Below, one piece after another: positions 47,696-57,684 of a stretch of DNA of 64,000 nucleotides. This DNA is from Achatina immaculata (taxonomy: Eukaryota > Mollusca > Gastropoda > Stylommatophora > Achatinidae): contig CM019710.1 of NCBI GenBank assembly GCA_009760885.1, positions 4,588,186 through 4,652,185 on the forward strand, given 5' to 3'. Every line of letters begins with the position of its first letter. Position 1 is the stretch's first letter. A program made the translations under genes and the position numbers. The notes beneath the pieces are model-generated. The model had not been told where the DNA came from, did no database searches, and saw only the letters and a list, made by a program, of their open reading frames with translations.

Positions 47696-48030
47696 GGAAG
47701 CAGTTTACATCGCCACAGACTTGTTCATGAGCTGAAAGGTTGCCTCTGCAACTAAAATACAGCAGTGCATGAGGAGAGAGAAAAACAGTACACTGTGACA
47801 ACAGGCAGTCTCGAGATGACACGCTAGATAATCCTTAAATATTGTAGAAGCGATGATTTTTTTTTACTGTATTCTTACCTTTAATAGATAAATGATAATC
47901 CCTGTCAGCGTTTATGTTTTGTTATTCATGCTGACCTAGAGAAAAAGCCAATTTGCCGAAATATTGAGTGTTTTAATTAATATTTTATTTTATTATTTTT
48001 CTCTTTCTAATTTCTTTATGTCTTGTTCTC
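47696..48030. other. No gene recognised
   Basis: No gene recognised. Confidence 0.45.
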
Positions 48031-48034
48031 AAAA

Positions 48035-48290
48035 GTACCACGATGGCGTAGTGGTTAGTCCATTCGCCTGGCGATCAGAAGGTCCTTGGTTCGATTTCGT
48101 ATTCGGGCGGATTTTTTTTGTTTTGGACCGACCGGCACTGAGGTCAACCCAGTCTCAGAAATATTGCTACCTGGGGGGGGGGGGGAAGGGTTGGGGGGAG
48201 TTCCTTAGGTAAGCAGGAAGTGAGGCAAGGTGCTGGCATCCCTACTTCAAATGCTGTAATGGTCTGTAAATGTGAAGACGCTTAACACGT
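48035..48290 (+). repeat. tRNA-derived SINE, family S1, copy 4
   Basis: Head 'gatggcgtagtggttagtcc', B box 'ggttcgatttcgtattcggg', then 'ggtcaacccagtctcagaaa', a G-run, and the end 'gaagacgcttaacacgtgac'. Confidence 0.88.
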
Positions 48291-48819
48291 GACACCCCTA
48301 TGTCTCGCAGATGACACTAGAACAGATCTTTAAAAGAATAGACTCTTCCAAAATCTGCGCCATATAGTTTTTTATCTACACCAGTGGCTGCCAGAGTAAA
48401 CTGTACCGTGTTTTCGTCACCATCATCATACGTAACCTTCGAAGATCAAGAGGCTTGTTGTTGTTATTGTTGTTTTTGTTGTTGTTAAACGATCAAAGCA
48501 AAACAATAACAAACAAATAAAACTTATACAAAAATACAGAAGGGAAAAACAGATGACCACGACTGACTGACGCAGCCTGTGTAGTAGTATCGAATGTGAA
48601 CATTATTTTAATCCAAAGTTGTTGGTTTTTAAAAATTTTTTAAAATGTGTTATATAAACCTACTTCAAGAGTAAAGATAGTAACTATTGGTGGCACAGAT
48701 GGCAGTTGTTTATCACACGCCAGACTTTGACAAGCAGGAACTTGAAACATTTACGAAAGTTCTCCACCTCACCGTTCGCTCCCATGCGCTTCATGAATTA
48801 AGCATGCATTCATACATCT
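48291..48819. other. No gene recognised
   Basis: TTG-rich patch at about 48455-48487; no gene. Confidence 0.45.
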
Positions 48820-50079
48820 GACATCTTACATCCTTCCCGCGCCGTTAAACGTCACATAGGGCTCGCACGGTTGTTCACCAAGTTTTTCCTGTTTTGGCGA
48901 GTTTTTCAACCTCATCAAGGGATTCTATGCCTACTATTTTGTCTTCAAGAAACGATGTCCTTTTCAGAGTTCCACGTGGTCGACCTCTTTTTTTCTTTGG
49001 CCTGTTGTGTTCCACGTGATACCTTGTTTTGGTATTCTCTGATTGTTTCTTCTCATCATGTGACTGATATATGTCTATCTCCTTTTTCTGTTGACACATG
49101 AGACAGGTTGTTGTTACCAAGTCTGTCTTATCTCTGCGTTGTTCTTGAATTCGTTCCACTTGATGCCGAGTATTTTCCTTAGGCATTTGTTTTCAGAAGA
49201 GTCTAATTTGTTGTTTATATTTCTTCATTTGTTTTCCAGCTTTCGCATGCAAAAATGAAGGTGGATATTACTTTTGAATTGAATAATCTTAACTTGGTTG
49301 TTGTGCTTATAACTTTTGAATGCCATATGTTCTCAAGATTCTTGAAGGTCAGTGCTGCTTTTGCAAATCTAATGCTAACTTCCTTTCTGGTGTCACCATC
49401 CTGGTCTATGTATCTACCAAGGTATGCAAACTAGTTTACTTCTTCAACAGCTGTTCCTTTTACGTATAGTTTTCCTTCTTGATTATTGGGAAGTTTCATT
49501 AACTTTGTTTTTTTCATTGCTAATTTCAAGTCCTATTTTTCTAGCAAGTGAAGACAGGATATCTGGTTTTTTTTTTTTTTTGCCATCGAATTTACATTGT
49601 CACTGATAAAGAGTTATGTCATCTGTAAAATCAAGATGGGTCCCATGTACCCAGTAAGTTTCCGTTTAACCTGTGCAACATTTTTTTCATTATGAAGTCT
49701 ATGGCAATTCCAAAAAGCAAGAGAGATAGTATGTATCCTTGTTTCACGCCTGTTTCAGTCTGGAACCATTTGCTTATTCCTTCTTCTGTGTTGACTGCGC
49801 AGACATATCCGTTATAGAGATCCTTAATGATGTTGACCATTTTAGATTTTAATCCATATATTCTTGAAATTCTCTACAGTGAATCTTTGTGTATACTATC
49901 AAATGCCTTTTTTAAAAAGTCTATGAGGTCAGGATTAATGGTTTTTGCGTTCAATATCTTCTTCAAGTATTATTCTTAGAGTAAAGATCTGGTCGAGACA
50001 GCTTCTCCCAATTCGAAATCCTGCTTGTTCTTCTCTCGTTGTAGTATCCACTGTATATCTTTTTATTTTTTAATTAAGT
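48820..50079 (-). mobile_element. LINE family B, longest copy B5 (decayed)
   Basis: About 1.26 kb. From the 5' side (high coordinates) the minus strand reads TVDTTTREEQAGFRIGRSCL and DQIF, the RT N-terminal motif; then AVNTEEGISKWFQTETGVKQ and GYILSLLLFGIAIDFIMKKM. Many stops follow, down to the standard tail at 48820. The 5' side stops where the chimeric A insertion sits. Confidence 0.88.
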
Positions 50080-50089
50080 ATAGGTTAAC

Positions 50090-50367
50090 AAATAAGGCAG
50101 CTGAAATATGTATCAGTGAAGAAAAACTGGAAGAAGTGGAGAGTTTTGAATATCTTGGATCACTGCTAACTAGTAATGGAGATACAATGAGGGAAATTAA
50201 AAAGGAGGACGTCTGTCGCTCTTCAGAAAGTAAAACAACTAAAGAATCTGTGGAGAGGAGCAGACAGAACCACAAAAATAAGATTTTTAAGGGCATGCAT
50301 CTTTCCCATCGCAACATATGCCTGTGAGACCTGGACACTTAACAAAACAGGACGGGAAGGATGTAAG
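50090..50367 (+). mobile_element. Chimeric LINE insertion: family A body with family B tail
   Basis: 50090-50350 is LINE A (EICISEEKLEEVESFEYLGS, then TSNGDTMREIKKEDVCRSSE in a shifted frame, ending at the ETWTLNKT codons). It switches at about 50350 to 'gacgggaaggatgtaagat', the last 19 bases of LINE B in sense orientation. The whole unit is flanked by ATAGGTTAAC at 50080-50089 and 50368-50377, a 10 bp TSD, so it inserted as one piece. Confidence 0.82.
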
Positions 50368-50377
50368 ATAGGTTAAC

Positions 50378-50748
50378 GATTAATATGATCAATGGTCGAA
50401 TGTACGTCAGTAGATTTCCTTTGTCTGTGAGAAATCATAAAGGGGGAGGTCTTTGTTTTATGTTTTGTGTGGGTTGTCTTACACGCCTTGCTCCCGGCAT
50501 ATAGTATATACCTGACGTCAACTTTACGTTTTATGGGGTACCACTTCGTCATCTTCTTTTCTTTTCTTTGTATTTCCAGCAAATGGGATATTTAATGCCG
50601 ACAGCCTAAACTAACTCGTAATTTATTTTATTATTATTATTATTGCCTTTCTCCTCTTTCATATTTTGACACTTTATCAAGCAACCTTTCTATAAAATTG
50701 TCTGTGCATTTATAATGCATGCTTTTATAATCGCAGGCTGTTACCTGT

Positions 50749-50750
<2 letters not shown>
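50378..50750. other. No gene recognised
   Basis: No gene. A short ATT run lies at about 50627-50644. Confidence 0.45.

Positions 50751-50751
<1 letters not shown>

Positions 50752-50798
<47 letters not shown>
50752..50798. repeat. (TA)n microsatellite
   Basis: About 46 bases of TA dinucleotides. Confidence 0.95.
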
Positions 50799-50800
<2 letters not shown>

Positions 50801-51049
50801 ATCTAGGGATTTTGTACGTGACGAAAACACAAGCACACTCACAGTGAAAAAGACACGCCAGATGAGTGATTGTTGCTACCGAAAATCCCGTAACAAGTTG
50901 GTTTTGTGGTGTGCGTGAACAAACATAAGCTTGGCCATTGAAGTGAAGCAGATTTCATGCTCACTCTAGCCTCCTTCTCTATAACCAGATGTACTACAAA
51001 TTTTGAAAATAATCATGTTATCATTATTATTGCTCCGGAGCACTGAGGG

Positions 51050-51240
51050 GGAGCACACCTCAAGAGTACAGGAGTAAAGGGTGACCATAGGAGACATGGA
51101 GAACAACAACAGAGAGGATGTTGAGCAATAGAGGGGTCACTTGGGCAAGAGCGGGAAAAAAAAAGAAGGCGAAGGACAGACGTTTGTGGAAAACCCGCAG
51201 AAGCCAGATATGCCTTGGGCACATACCGGTCCAAAGAGAG
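51050..51240 (+). mobile_element. LINE family C, 3' fragment C3
   Basis: Complement of the C2 region: 'gagaggatgttgagcaatag' and 'gaaggcgaaggacagacgtt', ending 'gccttgggcacata'. The 3' tail is 'aaagagagtg'. The frame is broken. Confidence 0.8.
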
Positions 51241-51246
51241 TGAAAT

Positions 51247-51292
51247 ATTATTATTATTATTATTATTTATTAATATTATTATTATTATTATC
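51247..51292. repeat. (ATT)n microsatellite
   Basis: ATT triplets with one interruption. Confidence 0.93.
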
Positions 51293-51612
51293 TTGGCCTC
51301 AGCTGTAGAACCGGGTGCTCGGCACACTGTGTAGAGAAAAACTCCTTTCAGTAATGATTCTACCCTCAGCTACGGAGTGCGCGATTCTCTTCTGCTGTCT
51401 TTCACTCGTGGAATTCTTCCGAGTAGGAGATCCATTGGATGTATCCATATCTGGCTGTGGGGGGTCGGTACATCAAACCTTCATATCCGATTCCGAATCT
51501 TCTTTTTTTTTTTAAGTCATAAACCAAACTCGACTTATTCATAAATGGCACATTTCTGTCGATTCCCGATCTCGACTGCATCTTTTCTTCGGACTCTTGA
51601 CTCTGTCATGAA
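51293..51612. other. No gene recognised
   Basis: No gene recognised. Confidence 0.45.
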
Positions 51613-51621
51613 TGGTACATT

Positions 51622-51791
51622 CCTTACATCTTACATCCCTCCCGTGCCGCTAAACGTCACATAGGGCTCGCATGATAGTTCGCCAAGTTTTCCTGTTTTC
51701 GGCGAGTTTTTCAACCTCATCAAGGGGTTTTATGCCCTACTAATTTGGCCTCTCTTAACACTGTCCTCTTTAGAGTTTCACGTAGTCGACC
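51622..51791 (-). mobile_element. LINE family B, short insertion B6 with TSD
   Basis: 170 bp, beginning with the family tail 'cttacatcttacatccctcc'. Flanked by TGGTACATT at 51613-51621 and 51792-51800, a perfect 9 bp TSD. Strongly 5'-truncated. Confidence 0.9.
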
Positions 51792-51800
51792 TGGTACATT

Positions 51801-52007
51801 TCTACCAAGGTCAAAATTTGCTTGTGATTACGTCTTGGACTTCCTGAGTGAAATTCTTCATAAGGAAGTAAGAAGACTTAAGTTCTTCTTTTATTCATGT
51901 TAGTTTCAATCGAGTAGCCACTGACAGTTGACCTTGCTCGCGACAGTTTACATCTCGTATTTCTGTTTCTGTCTTCCGTGTGGGAATTTTTTTTCATTTT
52001 GTGTTGT

Positions 52008-52039
<32 letters not shown>

Positions 52040-52239
52040 TCATTTAGTCTGTTTCCCTTGTTATTTTTCCTAATGTACCTTTTTTTTTGTATGTTTCTCT
52101 TGTCTTGTTTTTCCTGTTTCTTTTTTTCCGTCTTGTCCTGTTTTCCTGTTTCTTTCAGCACTTTAAGCCCAAAGGTAGGAAAACTAAACACTTGGCCACG
52201 AGACACGTCTCGGGGGTGAGGTGAGGGTGCGGGGGAGGG
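51801..52239. other. No gene; (TTTC)n tract
   Basis: A TTTC run lies at about 52010-52042; the rest is T-rich. Confidence 0.6.
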
Positions 52240-52428
52240 AGAGGTAAAGGGGGAAGGTGAAGGGGACGTTGACTACCCCCTCCTCGTCCTACAAAGAGCC
52301 CAGTTTTTTCCACAATCCTGGTTTTTTTTCTCTCTCACATCCGTTGTCTCTCTGTTATCAGAATCCCTTCCTTTTACAAGACAAAGTTTCCTCGATTTCC
52401 CTGTCCGCTTTTCTGTAACACTCCAACA
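52240..52428. repeat. Dispersed repeat R2, copy 2
   Basis: Matches 47500-47695 in the same orientation; directly followed by LINE E3. Confidence 0.75.
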
Positions 52429-52434
52429 GGTCGA

Positions 52435-52753
52435 TCAGGGACGGGGAGGTCTGGGAAAGGGCAGAACAAGAACCAATGAACCAACAAATCATGTGTAGGA
52501 AGTGGGGGTGGATTAGCCAAACTCTGAGGAAACCCGACACCAGCATAGCAAGACAGGAACTGACTTGGAATCCTCAAGGAAATAGAAAAGGAGGAAGGCC
52601 TAGACTTACTTGGAAAAGAGAAATTATGACAGTGCTCAGAGACAAGGGATACACGTAGAAGGAAGCAGAGAATAATTCCAGAGAACAGGGATGACTGGAG
52701 AGCCTTTATCCGTGACCTAATGCTCTCAAGGGAGTGAAAGATGATGGTGATGA

Positions 52754-52785
<32 letters not shown>

Positions 52786-52790
52786 ATGAC
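52435..52790 (+). mobile_element. LINE family E, 3' fragment E3 with (GAT)n tail
   Basis: Reads NQQIMCRKWGWISQTLRKPD, then ELTWNPQGNRKGGRPRLTWK and REIMTVLRDKGYT, then a stop, with the remaining family sequence and a GAT/GGT tail at about 52744-52787. Confidence 0.9.
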
Positions 52791-52921
52791 GCCTGTTTTC
52801 ATGTGTTTTTGTACATTTACTTTATTTCTTCCACAGTCACGGTGATTTACTTTAATTAGTTTTATTATTTCTTTCCTAGCTTACATTCCATGTTCGGGTT
52901 TCTTGGTATATTTCCAGATAT

Positions 52922-53550
52922 AGATGACAACTGACAAAACAAACAAGCCAGCTGAGATATTTATCAATGGGGAAAAATTGGAAGAGGTGGAGAGATTTGA
53001 ATATTTAGATCATTACTAACTAATAATGGAGATACAGTGAGGGAAATTAAAAGGAGGACATCTGTCGCTCTTCAAAAAGTAAAACAACTAAAGAAGTTGT
53101 GGAGAAGAACAGACAGAACCACAAAAATAAGATTTTTAAGGGCGTGCATCTTTCCCATCGCAACATATGCCTGTGAGACCTGGACACTTACCAAAACAGC
53201 TGAGAAATACATAAATACCTTTGAATGTAAATGCTACACATCATGGACACAAAAAGAACAAATATATCCATACTATAAGAACTTAATATTGAAGAAGGCT
53301 GGCTAGTAAAGAGGAAAACTGAAATATTTTGGACACATTAAACGTCATGATAAATTAGAGAAGACAGTCTTGGAAGGGTGCATAATGGGAAAAAGAAAGA
53401 GAGGAAGACCAAGGCAAAGATGGCTGCAAGACATCGTTGATGATCTACAAATAGATGCTTCAGCAGCAGGGCATCTTGCTTGCAATCGAGAGGCCTACAT
53501 GAGAGCTGTTAGGGAAATAAAGTTCCGCAAGGGACATGCAAATGACTGAG
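52922..53550 (+). mobile_element. LINE family A, truncated copy A8
   Basis: Reads REIKRRTSVALQKVKQLKKL, then RACIFPIATYACETWTLTKT, a small deletion after FECKCY, and a frameshift before LKYFGHIKRHDKLEKTVLEG. It ends in the family tail, shortened to 'aatgactgag'. Confidence 0.9.
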
Positions 53551-53945
53551 CTTACTTTCATTCATTGTCTCATTCGGTTGTTTCCTAGGTGATAATCCAT
53601 CAATCCCATTCAAGTACAGCCCCCTTCTGTTTTTAACTCCGCCCTTTCCATTCTTATTCTGTTTCAGCATTTGTAACCCCCCCCCCCCCCGCTTTGTTTC
53701 TATTTGCTTACAGGTTGTGGAAAATGGTCTCTCGTTCTTTCATAATCCATTCTTGCGTTATAACTATGATCTTTGCATAGCTGCAAGCGTTACTGTGAAT
53801 CCTTTTATACTGGGGATATAGCGTCTTTCGTATCTGTTGTGACATTTTTATATAGTGGATGGATATTTGAGACTCTTTAATACTCCATTGTTGTTCTTTT
53901 AATGTGAATTTTCACGCGTCTTCTTTCATACATTATTCATACTTC

Positions 53946-53980
<35 letters not shown>

Positions 53981-54840
53981 CTCTTCACAATCTGCAACAA
54001 CCCCCCCCCCCCAAAAAAAAAAAAACAAAAACAAAACAAAAACCGAAACAAAAAAAAGCAGAATCATTTTTAGCAAATCCCAGTTTACTTCATAGAATTC
54101 TGTATTAAAATGCTCCGCCTCACCTGTGGCCACTGTCTAAGTCTAACCCGAAACATAGTCAACACTTAAAGAAAACAAACTGTCTTCTCCAAAAACCCAG
54201 GCTTTATCTTGCAAACGAAAAAACTTTGCATGCTCTGCTGTGAACCTCTGGAATTTCCTTCCCTACCATTTAAAATCCATATGTGATATTTCATCTTTTA
54301 TCTCAAGACTTTTTCTGTATTTATTTGCCTGCAATTATATACCTCCATAAAATATATAATCACCTCTCTTATCCTTGACTCACCAGCCGCCAAGTTCTGT
54401 TTCAAAAGAACATAGTTCAATACATAGGTTGTTCATAAATGTGAAAAATGTCAAGAGCTGCATCGTAAATGTATTGTGTGTGCATGTTAGCATCTTATAT
54501 TAGTTACCTCCCATTTACTTCACTGTCTGTCTTATATTTGTGAATGTAATAGTCTCATTTTCCATTGTTAGATATATTCTTTATGTAATGTTTATACTTG
54601 TACTAAACTGAATGTGTGGTAAGAATGAAAGACGAGTGCTGAAGGGCATAATGTCAGACGGCGCCTGCGTGTCCAGTTCTTCACTCTGTACAGATAAAGT
54701 TCAATCAGTCAGTTAATCAATCTATCTCTCTATATTTCTCTCCTTTTAATCTCAATATGATTATTCATTCCAATTTCATTGTACAGATCTTTATGTCGTC
54801 CTCCCCCTCCCTCTCTTTCTTTATCAGAATTCATTTCGTC
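53551..54840. other. No gene recognised
   Basis: Poly-C at about 53679-53692 and 54001-54012, CT run at 53948-53975. No gene. Confidence 0.5.
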
Positions 54841-54843
54841 GTT

Positions 54844-54844
54844 G

Positions 54845-54875
<31 letters not shown>

Positions 54876-55080
54876 CAAATGCAACAACAACCACTATCGT
54901 TCATCATCATCATCATCGCCATTCACTCCCTTGAGAGCACAGGCCACGGATAAAGGGCTCTCCAGTCATCCCTGTTCTTGGAATTATTCCCTGCTTCCTT
55001 CCACGTGTATCCCCTTGTCTCTGAGCACTGTCATGATTTCTATCCTCCAAGTAAGTCCAGGTCTTCCTCGTTTTACTGCC
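54844..55080 (-). mobile_element. LINE family E, 3' fragment E4
   Basis: The (ATC)n runs at 54847-54876 and 54901-54918 are the tail in reverse complement. 54920-55080 matches E1 and E3 ('cctgttcttggaattattcc', 'agcactgtcatgatttctat'). Confidence 0.82.
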
Positions 55081-55149
55081 GTTCATGCTTCTCTCTGGAA
55101 AAGTCCATTAACCGGCCTCCCTTCCTGTCACCACATGTGACGCCGCCCG

Positions 55150-55262
55150 TGATTTGTGGATTAAGCCGCTCTCCCATGCCGACGCGATACTGCGTCTCAA
55201 CACCTTTGCAGCATCGGCGGCTGCGAAGGAAAAGAAGCTTGCAGTTTCAGAGAGATAGAAGA
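55150..55262 (+). repeat. Dispersed repeat R1, 3' fragment (copy 6)
   Basis: Contains 'tactgcgtctcaacaccttt' and 'catcggcggctgcgaaggaa', a diverged R1 3' end, followed by the GACGA tract. Confidence 0.55.
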
Positions 55263-55263
55263 C

Positions 55264-55315
55264 ATGGCGAGACGAGACGAGACGAGACGAGACGACAAGA
55301 GACGAGACGAAACGA
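55264..55315. repeat. (GACGA)n pentanucleotide run
   Basis: About ten units with small changes. Confidence 0.93.
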
Positions 55316-56055
55316 GCAGATTTAGCTCACGGAGTAACACTTAAAAGATCAACCTACCCGAAAATTCGGAAACAAAGCAGCTTGGGCATTAGTTATTTTC
55401 GTTGTATTTATTTAATTATTTATTTTTGTAACTAAGTAACCAATGGGGCCAAAGATAAAGAGGAAAAAAGTATCTCAAAACTTCATAAGTTAATCTTGTT
55501 TGATAGCTAGTTGACAATAAAATCACGGCGCATGAGAACTAAATATAGCAAAGCCATGATACCGACATTAATGAAACATTTTTTTGTCCTTGTGCATTTT
55601 GGTTTTTCATACATTGTCACATGACGGTGACGCATTACAAAAAAAAAAAAAAGCGGCATCCGCCATCACGTGTCACATCACTTCATATCCACATCGCGCG
55701 ATAAGGAAGGGGTGTATGGAAAGATCTTGTACGCAGAATTACGCTAAATAATGTTTAACAAAACTTCATGATTTCCTCTTTCATCTAGCGTATATTTTCA
55801 GAGCACAACGGCGTATGATTCTGAAAAAAAAACAAACAACAAACAAACAGGTTTTAAACCGCACAATGATTATACAGATGCGCTGTACATTTTTTGCCTT
55901 CGGAACTTTTAAATTATCGCTGAAACTCATTCAACCGTAAACTCTATTTTGATGGATGTAACGCGTTTATATTTTGTTTACCTGTCCCACGATATTTAGG
56001 CATTTAGGAGATAACAGTGATAGTGGCCATATTTTTTATTCACCTTTGGGTGCGC
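55316..56055. other. No gene recognised
   Basis: No gene or repeat family recognised. Confidence 0.45.
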
Positions 56056-56065
56056 GCGCGCACAT

Positions 56066-56112
<47 letters not shown>

Positions 56113-56113
56113 A
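56056..56113. repeat. (GC)/(CA)/(GA)n microsatellite
   Basis: CGCG, then CACA, then a GA run. Confidence 0.93.
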
Positions 56114-56439
56114 GTGGCGTAGTCAGCCTCCCCTAGCACCGCTAGGAGTCAGGTACCTGTTTCTATGTATAGCTGGTCGACTGGGTCGCCATCGGCGGCA
56201 TTCAAATCTAAGAAATCACCGTGACATGCGAATGAACTAACTCCTTCGTTACTTAGGTGCGGGTTCCCTACCCCCCCCCCCCCCCCCAAAAAAAAAAATA
56301 TTACTCTTGTATCAGACCGTCTCAGTGTTTTAGAGTTTTCTTTGAAATTAGCTTTTCTTTAAGAAGCATACTATCCCCACATGTAATGGCACAGACGAGC
56401 AGTAAAGTATTTCTTTCCCTTGGCTACCTGACCATGTTA

Positions 56440-56690
56440 AAAAAAAAAAAGGTAAAGGTAATCCTGTCATGCCTTAGAGGCACATACGGATATGGTGTTA
56501 GTGCCCATGTTTTCCTTGACCTGTCAGCACATTTGAGGGTGATATGGCCAGTATCACGCCCGGCTGCATTTCCTTCCCCAACTCCAGAAGAAGTCAGGTG
56601 CCCATTTCTACAGCTGGGGTGACTGGGGTGCCTCCGGCCGGATTCGAACTCCCCAACTTTCGCCATATGTACTACTACCACATTATGAAA
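56440..56690 (-). repeat. tRNA-derived SINE-like, family S4, copy 2
   Basis: The reverse complement has B box 'agttcgaatccgg', then 'ctgtagaaatgggcacctga' and 'cgtgatactggccatatcac'. It matches 15540-15725 in the same orientation. A partial echo lies at 56130-56215. Confidence 0.75.
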
Positions 56691-57126
56691 CTGTTTTCTA
56701 AATTTCGTTTAAAATCGTCAAGGAAACTTAATACAAGAACAGAATGAACGAGCACGGCTGTAGATTAGTTGAGTTTAAACATGGTCTTGACCGTGTGTTA
56801 AAAGTGAAAGGAAAAAGACGAAAAAAAAAGCGACAAACATTTTAGTATAAAAGGGTGCATATACCAGCCGCGCTGGAAGTGTCTTCTTTCTTTCTTTCTT
56901 TCTTCATTCTCCTTCTCTTGTTCCTCCTCCTCCTCCTCCTTCATCTTCTTCTTCTTCTTCTATCAAAACATACTTTTAAGAAAAAATAAGAAAAAAAAAA
57001 GGAAGAAGGCAGGAGAGAAAAGAGGAGTAAAAGAATGTGAACGGAAGCAGCGCTGACGCCAACAGCGAAACAACTTGGAGCTGATGCAACGGGCAAATCA
57101 TTCAGTACATCTTGTGTGGAGAGCCG

Positions 57127-57129
<3 letters not shown>

Positions 57130-57171
<42 letters not shown>
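57130..57171. repeat. (CT)n microsatellite
   Basis: About 40 bases of CT. Confidence 0.95.
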
Positions 57172-57173
<2 letters not shown>

Positions 57174-57684
57174 AGTGACGTGGGCAAGATCGAAAAGTCA
57201 ATCACTGACAGCGTCATAATTTACGTCACTGAATATTTTTGTGGGTTTTTTCTTTTAACAAAAGGGTGGGGGGAGAAAAAAAAACCAGGGGTCAAACGGA
57301 AACAGTCCTAGCAGTTTAATCTGCACTTGTGTACGTAACAGAGGACTCTAGAATCGGCCGTTTTAAGAGTTTTTTGGTTTAAGGCATCTGCGGTGTGTTT
57401 TTTTTTAATATCTTTTTTTTTTTTTTGTCAATACACTTGAATGTATAATCATAGTCATTGTCTCCTTGCCGAAGATAGTCACAGCTCTCTCCACTGATGT
57501 CGATTTTATGACGATTTCTATTATCGGGGGGTGTTGAGGCGGTTTCAGTTTTGAATGAAGAATTTTGTGTCGAGTTGCGGAATGCTTGTAGAGAAGTCAA
57601 GAAGTACTGGGAGATTAGGAAATTGAAACATTTAGTTCTAGACATGCACTGTCTATCATGCACTATGTAAAAAGATATAGCATT
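57172..57684. other. No gene recognised
   Basis: No gene recognised. Confidence 0.45.

Noticed and set aside
55264..55315. GACGA pentamer as a regulatory element
   Set aside because: Simple tandem repeat with no further support.
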